In this document: one piece after another, positions 60,961 to 64,000 of the stretch
How positions within the stretch are numbered: position 1 is the first letter of the stretch
How the letters are laid out: each line of letters opens with the position of its first letter
From: Streptomyces sp. NBC_00457
GTDB lineage: Bacteria > Actinomycetota > Actinomycetes > Streptomycetales > Streptomycetaceae
Assembly: GCF_036014015.1 (NCBI RefSeq)
Contig: NZ_CP107905.1
Coordinates: forward strand, 3,844,001-3,908,000
DNA: 64,000 nucleotides
Reading direction: 5' to 3'
Notes under the pieces: model-generated
The model's database searches: none
Told to the model about the DNA's origin: nothing
What the model saw: only the letters and a program-made list of their open reading frames with translations
Made by a program: the position numbers and the translations under genes

Positions 60961-61551
60961 ATGGCCTCACCCATGTCCGCGGACAACTTCCTGAAGAGAT
61001 TGCGTGCGGAAGGCTTAAAGGTCGTCGAGGTCGGCGACTGGCGGCATCACAACCGCAACCACAAAGGCCCGTGGGGACCGGTCCACGGCGTGATGATCCA
61101 CCACACGGTGACCAAGGGCAGCAAACACACGGTCGATCTGTGCCGGAACGGCTACGAGGGTCTGCCGGGCCCCCTGTGCCAGGGCGTGATCACCAAGGAC
61201 GGCACCGTCCACCTGGTCGGCTACGGCCGCGCCAACCACGCGGGTCTCGGCGACGACGACGTCCTGCGCGCGGTGATCGCCGAGAAGGCGCTCCCGCCGG
61301 ACAACGAGGCCAACACCGACGGCAACCGCCACTTCTACGGCTTCGAGTGCGAGAACCTCGGCGACGGCAAGGACCCCTGGCCCGCGGCCCAGTTGGAGGC
61401 GATCGAGCGGGCCGCCGCCGCGGTCTGCCGCCACCACGGCTGGAACGAGCGCTCTGTCATCGGCCATCTGGAATGGCAGCCGGGGAAAGTGGACCCGCGC
61501 GGATTCACCATGGCGGCGATGCGGCAGCGCATCCGGGACCGGCTGAACTAA
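60961..61551 (+). CDS. N-acetylmuramoyl-L-alanine amidase (PGRP/amidase_2)
   Basis: The 196-aa protein has the PGRP fold: WGPVHGVMIHHTVTKGS with the first Zn ligand at His47 or His48, the ANHAGLGDD loop, FYGFECENLG and VIGHLEWQPGKVDPRG with a second ligand. No signal peptide is apparent, so it may be released by lysis or act on imported fragments, as in phage-type amidases. ATG 60961 follows GAAGGAG. It is divergent from eshA. Confidence 0.88.
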   Translation: MASPMSADNFLKRLRAEGLKVVEVGDWRHHNRNHKGPWGPVHGVMIHHTVTKGSKHTVDLCRNGYEGLPGPLCQGVITKDGTVHLVGYGRANHAGLGDDDVLRAVIAEKALPPDNEANTDGNRHFYGFECENLGDGKDPWPAAQLEAIERAAAAVCRHHGWNERSVIGHLEWQPGKVDPRGFTMAAMRQRIRDRLN

Positions 61552-61584
61552 GCCAGGCCGGGTGAAGTCGACTGCAGTTCGGCA

Positions 61585-61662
61585 GCGCCCCGAAGGGGCG
61601 CGGGGCTGTGTCTGATATGCGGCTCCGCCGCGTGGGCGCGACCAGCCACGACGGCGCCGCAG
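61585..61662 (+). repeat. Streptomyces intergenic hairpin repeat, copy 2 (with insertion)
   Basis: GCGCCCCGAAGGGGCGCGGGG starts the same repeat as at 56917, and CGACCAGCCACGACGG ends it, but about 25 bp containing GGCTCCGCCGC interrupt the middle. It lies between the amidase and the ACC deaminase-like gene. Confidence 0.8.
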
Positions 61663-61720
61663 CCGACCGACGGCACACCGCGGCACTTCCCGCGGAGCGC
61701 TCGGCGGCGACAATGACGAG

Positions 61721-62629
61721 GTGCCCGGCTCCGACACCTCCCCCCTCACCGACCTGCACCCCCGCCTCCCCTCGCCCGTGCAGGAGGTCACGGACGACCG
61801 TTTCACCCGCTACGGCATCCGCCTGCTCCTCAAGCGCGATGACCTGATCCACCCGGAGCTGATCGGCAACAAGTGGCGCAAGCTCGCGCCGAACCTCACC
61901 GCGGCGGCCGGGCGCACCGTCGTCACCTTCGGCGGCGCCTACTCCAACCACCTGCGGGCCACGGCCGCCGCGGGCCGCCTCCTCGGCCTGCCCACGGTCG
62001 GCGTGGTCCGCGGCCAGGAACTCGCCGACCGCCCCCTCAACCCCTCCCTGGCCCGGTGCGCGGCCGACGGCATGCGCCTGCACTTCGTCGACAGATCGAC
62101 GTACCGCCGCAAGTCCGAACCCGACACCCTGGCGGCCGTCCTGCGCGCGTCGAGCGCCGAGGACGCGTACGTCGTCCCCGAGGGCGGCAGCAACCGCCTT
62201 GCCGTACGCGGCTGTCAGGCGCTCGGCGAGGAGCTGCGCGGTCTGGCCGACGTCGTCGCGGTCGCCTGCGGCACCGGCGGCACACTCGCCGGACTGGCCG
62301 CGGGTCTCGCCCCCGACCAGCGCGCGCTCGGCGTTCCGGTGCTCAAAGGGGGTTTCCTCACCGCCGACGTCCAGGCCCTCCAGTCCCAGGCCTTCGGTGG
62401 CCCCCGCGGCACCTGGACCCTGGACGACCGCTTCCACTTCGGCGGCTACGCCCGCACCACCCCCACCCTGGACGCCTTCGCCGACGACTTCGAAACCCGC
62501 CACGGCCTGCCCGTCGAACGTCTCTATGTCGCCAAGTTGCTGTACGCCCTTGTCGCCCTCACGGAAGAGAGCGCCTTCCCGCGCGGGACGACGGTGGCAG
62601 CAATCATCACGGGCCGCCCCTTCAACTGA
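61721..62629 (+). CDS. ACC deaminase / D-cysteine desulfhydrase-like PLP enzyme
   Basis: The 302-aa protein is a fold-type II PLP enzyme: the Schiff-base Lys51 lies in LIGNKWRKL, followed by FGGAYSNHLRA for cofactor and substrate binding and the phosphate-loop-like CGTGGTLAGLA. ACC deaminase and D-cysteine desulfhydrase cannot be told apart by eye; the shorter length leans towards the desulfhydrase-like group. GTG 61721 is the start. A copy of the intergenic repeat flanks each end. Confidence 0.88.
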   Translation: MPGSDTSPLTDLHPRLPSPVQEVTDDRFTRYGIRLLLKRDDLIHPELIGNKWRKLAPNLTAAAGRTVVTFGGAYSNHLRATAAAGRLLGLPTVGVVRGQELADRPLNPSLARCAADGMRLHFVDRSTYRRKSEPDTLAAVLRASSAEDAYVVPEGGSNRLAVRGCQALGEELRGLADVVAVACGTGGTLAGLAAGLAPDQRALGVPVLKGGFLTADVQALQSQAFGGPRGTWTLDDRFHFGGYARTTPTLDAFADDFETRHGLPVERLYVAKLLYALVALTEESAFPRGTTVAAIITGRPFN

Positions 62630-62630
62630 C

Positions 62631-62684
62631 CCCGCGCCCCAAAGGGGCGCGGGGAACTGCGCGACCAGCCCCCACCGGCCCGCA
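62631..62684 (+). repeat. Streptomyces intergenic hairpin repeat, copy 3
   Basis: CCGCGCCCCAAAGGGGCGCGG with GGAACTGCGCGACCAGCC and a diverged tail. It separates the convergent PLP enzyme and Na+/H+ antiporter genes and probably terminates both. Confidence 0.85.
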
Positions 62685-62687
62685 CGC

Positions 62688-64000
62688 TTACGTGGTCTCC
62701 CGGAACGCCGCCGCCTCCTCCAGATCCAGCCTGCGCAGCAACGTCCGCAGCATCTCGTCGTCGATGTAGCGGCCGTCGCGCAGCTTGACGAACACCTCGC
62801 GTTCGGCGCCGATCATCTCCCGGGACAGCCGGCGATAGGTGTCGTCGGCGGTTTCGCCGGTGACGGGATTGACCGCGCCGAGGCGTTCCCAGACGGCGTT
62901 GCGGCGGCGCTCCAGGACGGTGCGGAGGCGGTCGGCGAGGGGCCCGGGGAGGGCGTTGCGTTCGTCGGAGAGGAGTTCGTCCAGGCGTCGCTCGGCGGCC
63001 CGGGAGGCCTGCGCCTGGGCGTTCGCCTCGGCGAGGGTCTCGGCCTGCTCGTCCCGGCCGGGCAGCTTCAGCAGGCGGATCAGCGGGGGCAGCGTGACGC
63101 CCTGCAGGACCAGCGTGCCGATGACCGTCGTGAAGGTCAGGAAGAGGATGAGGTTGCGCTCGGGGAAGGGCTCTCCGTCATCGACGGTCAGCGGGATCGA
63201 GAAGGCGATCGCCAGCGAGACCACACCCCTCATCCCGGCCCAGGACATGACGAACAACCCCTTCCAGACGGGGTACGGCCTGCGCTGACGCGCCCCCGCG
63301 AACAGCAGGCGCGACAGGTAGGCCAGCGGATACACCCACACGAACCGGGCCGCGACGACGACCAGGAAGACGGCCACCGCGTACCAGGCCGCGGCGGCAC
63401 CCTCGTACTCCCCGAGTCCCTCGAGAACGACCGGCAGTTGCAGTCCGATCAGCGCGAACACCGACGACTCCAGGACGAACGCCACCATCTTCCAGACCGC
63501 GTCCTCCTGCAGGCGGGTCGCGAAGTCGACCTCCCACGCGCGATGTCCCAGATAGAGGGCGACGACCACGACGGCGAGCACTCCGGAGGCGTGCACCTGC
63601 TCGGCGGCCGCGTAGGCGACGAAGGGGATCATCAGGGAGAGCGTGTTCTGCAGCAGCGCCTCCTTGACGTGGACGCGCAGCCAGTGGATCGGCACCATCA
63701 GCACCAGTCCGATGCCGACGCCTCCGACCGCCGCGACCACGAACTCGGCGATCCCGCCCGCCCAGGTGGCGCCCTCCCCGACCGCGGCCGCGAGGGCCAC
63801 GCGGTAGGCGGTGATCGCGGTGGCGTCGTTCACCAGGGACTCGCCCTGGAGGATCGTGGTGATCCGGGACGGCAGCCCCACCCGGCGCGCGATCGCCGTC
63901 GCCGCCACCGCGTCCGGCGGCGCCACCACCGCGCCGAGCACCAGCGCCGCGGTCAGCGGCAGATCGGGGACGATCACATAGGCCGCCCAGCCGACCGCGA
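62688..64000 (-). CDS. Na+/H+ antiporter (CPA1/NhaP type), N-terminus outside the window
   Basis: At least 437 residues are visible and the frame stays open to the window edge; the true start is not in this sequence. The membrane part has the CPA1 ion-binding region VVAPPDAVAATAIARRVGLP and ILQGESLVNDATAI with the Asp in NDAT, then more membrane helices, and a long Arg/Glu-rich cytoplasmic tail (AEANAQAQASRAAERRLDEL). It exchanges cytoplasmic Na+ or K+ for protons. Confidence 0.92.
   Translation of the reverse strand, partial: AVGWAAYVIVPDLPLTAALVLGAVVAPPDAVAATAIARRVGLPSRITTILQGESLVNDATAITAYRVALAAAVGEGATWAGGIAEFVVAAVGGVGIGLVLMVPIHWLRVHVKEALLQNTLSLMIPFVAYAAAEQVHASGVLAVVVVALYLGHRAWEVDFATRLQEDAVWKMVAFVLESSVFALIGLQLPVVLEGLGEYEGAAAAWYAVAVFLVVVAARFVWVYPLAYLSRLLFAGARQRRPYPVWKGLFVMSWAGMRGVVSLAIAFSIPLTVDDGEPFPERNLILFLTFTTVIGTLVLQGVTLPPLIRLLKLPGRDEQAETLAEANAQAQASRAAERRLDELLSDERNALPGPLADRLRTVLERRRNAVWERLGAVNPVTGETADDTYRRLSREMIGAEREVFVKLRDGRYIDDEMLRTLLRRLDLEEAAAFRETT

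Overview
The window reads as chromosomal DNA of a Streptomyces (very high GC, G/C at third positions, GTG and TTG starts). From memory, without a database search, the order sucA, malic enzyme, amino-acid ABC transporter, sodX/sodN, eshA matches the S. coelicolor SCO5281 to SCO5249 neighbourhood. On that conserved backbone sit accessory blocks: an NTPase/protease/RiPP conflict operon, an IS630-type element and a genomic island at the 3' end of sodN.

Layout. 1-6.9 kb: a PABS-type methyltransferase, a two-component system and the actinobacterial E2o-E1o 2-oxoglutarate dehydrogenase. 7-20.2 kb (minus strand): a probable eight-gene operon read TRYPCO1-like protein, trypsin-VMAP, MoxR AAA+, SAV_2336/vWA protein, a 59-aa RiPP precursor, FxsB-type radical SAM maturase, HExxH peptide-modification enzyme, TIR-NB-ARC-TPR protein. 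This joins a vWA-MoxR-trypsin ternary system to a cyclophane-RiPP cassette. 20.4-30.3 kb: DUF6104, a membrane protein, DUF4097-PadR, HTH-ClpN with a twin-palindrome operator, a zinc-type dehydrogenase, malic enzyme and a polar amino-acid ABC transporter. 30.3-31.5 kb: an IS630-type element inserted in the stop codon of the ABC ATPase. 31.5-33.9 kb: a methyltransferase, a CGNR regulator, and sodX and sodN for nickel superoxide dismutase.

33.9-47.0 kb is a genomic island bounded by a duplicated sodN 3' end (33910-33928 and 46967-46985). It holds integrase, ATPase and IS1182 remnants, a secreted protein, a small-molecule-enzyme cassette (two methyltransferases, HAD, degenerate phosphotransferase, unknown protein, HTH-TPR regulator, NUDIX) and a three-gene operon at 42122-46760. 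The three proteins of that operon (small membrane-anchored protein, small helical protein, 1257-aa NB-ARC/TPR STAND protein) share a 20-residue glycine-rich motif resembling bacterial amyloid signalling motifs. It may be an NLR-like defence or cell-death module and is, with the RiPP-conflict operon, the best candidate for a little-described system.

47-64 kb: a GNAT-aminotransferase fusion overlapping a CdsA-like gene, PPK2, a PiT phosphate transporter, VOC, DUF952, an ECF42-type sigma factor with its DGPF partner, a RibD/DHFR-like reductase divergent from a TetR regulator, a GNAT, a polyprenyl synthase beside the family 2B encapsulin EshA, a PGRP amidase, an ACC deaminase/D-cysteine desulfhydrase-like enzyme and a Na+/H+ antiporter cut by the window end. 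Copies of a recurrent GC-rich intergenic hairpin repeat lie between the last genes. No tRNA, rRNA or CRISPR array was seen.
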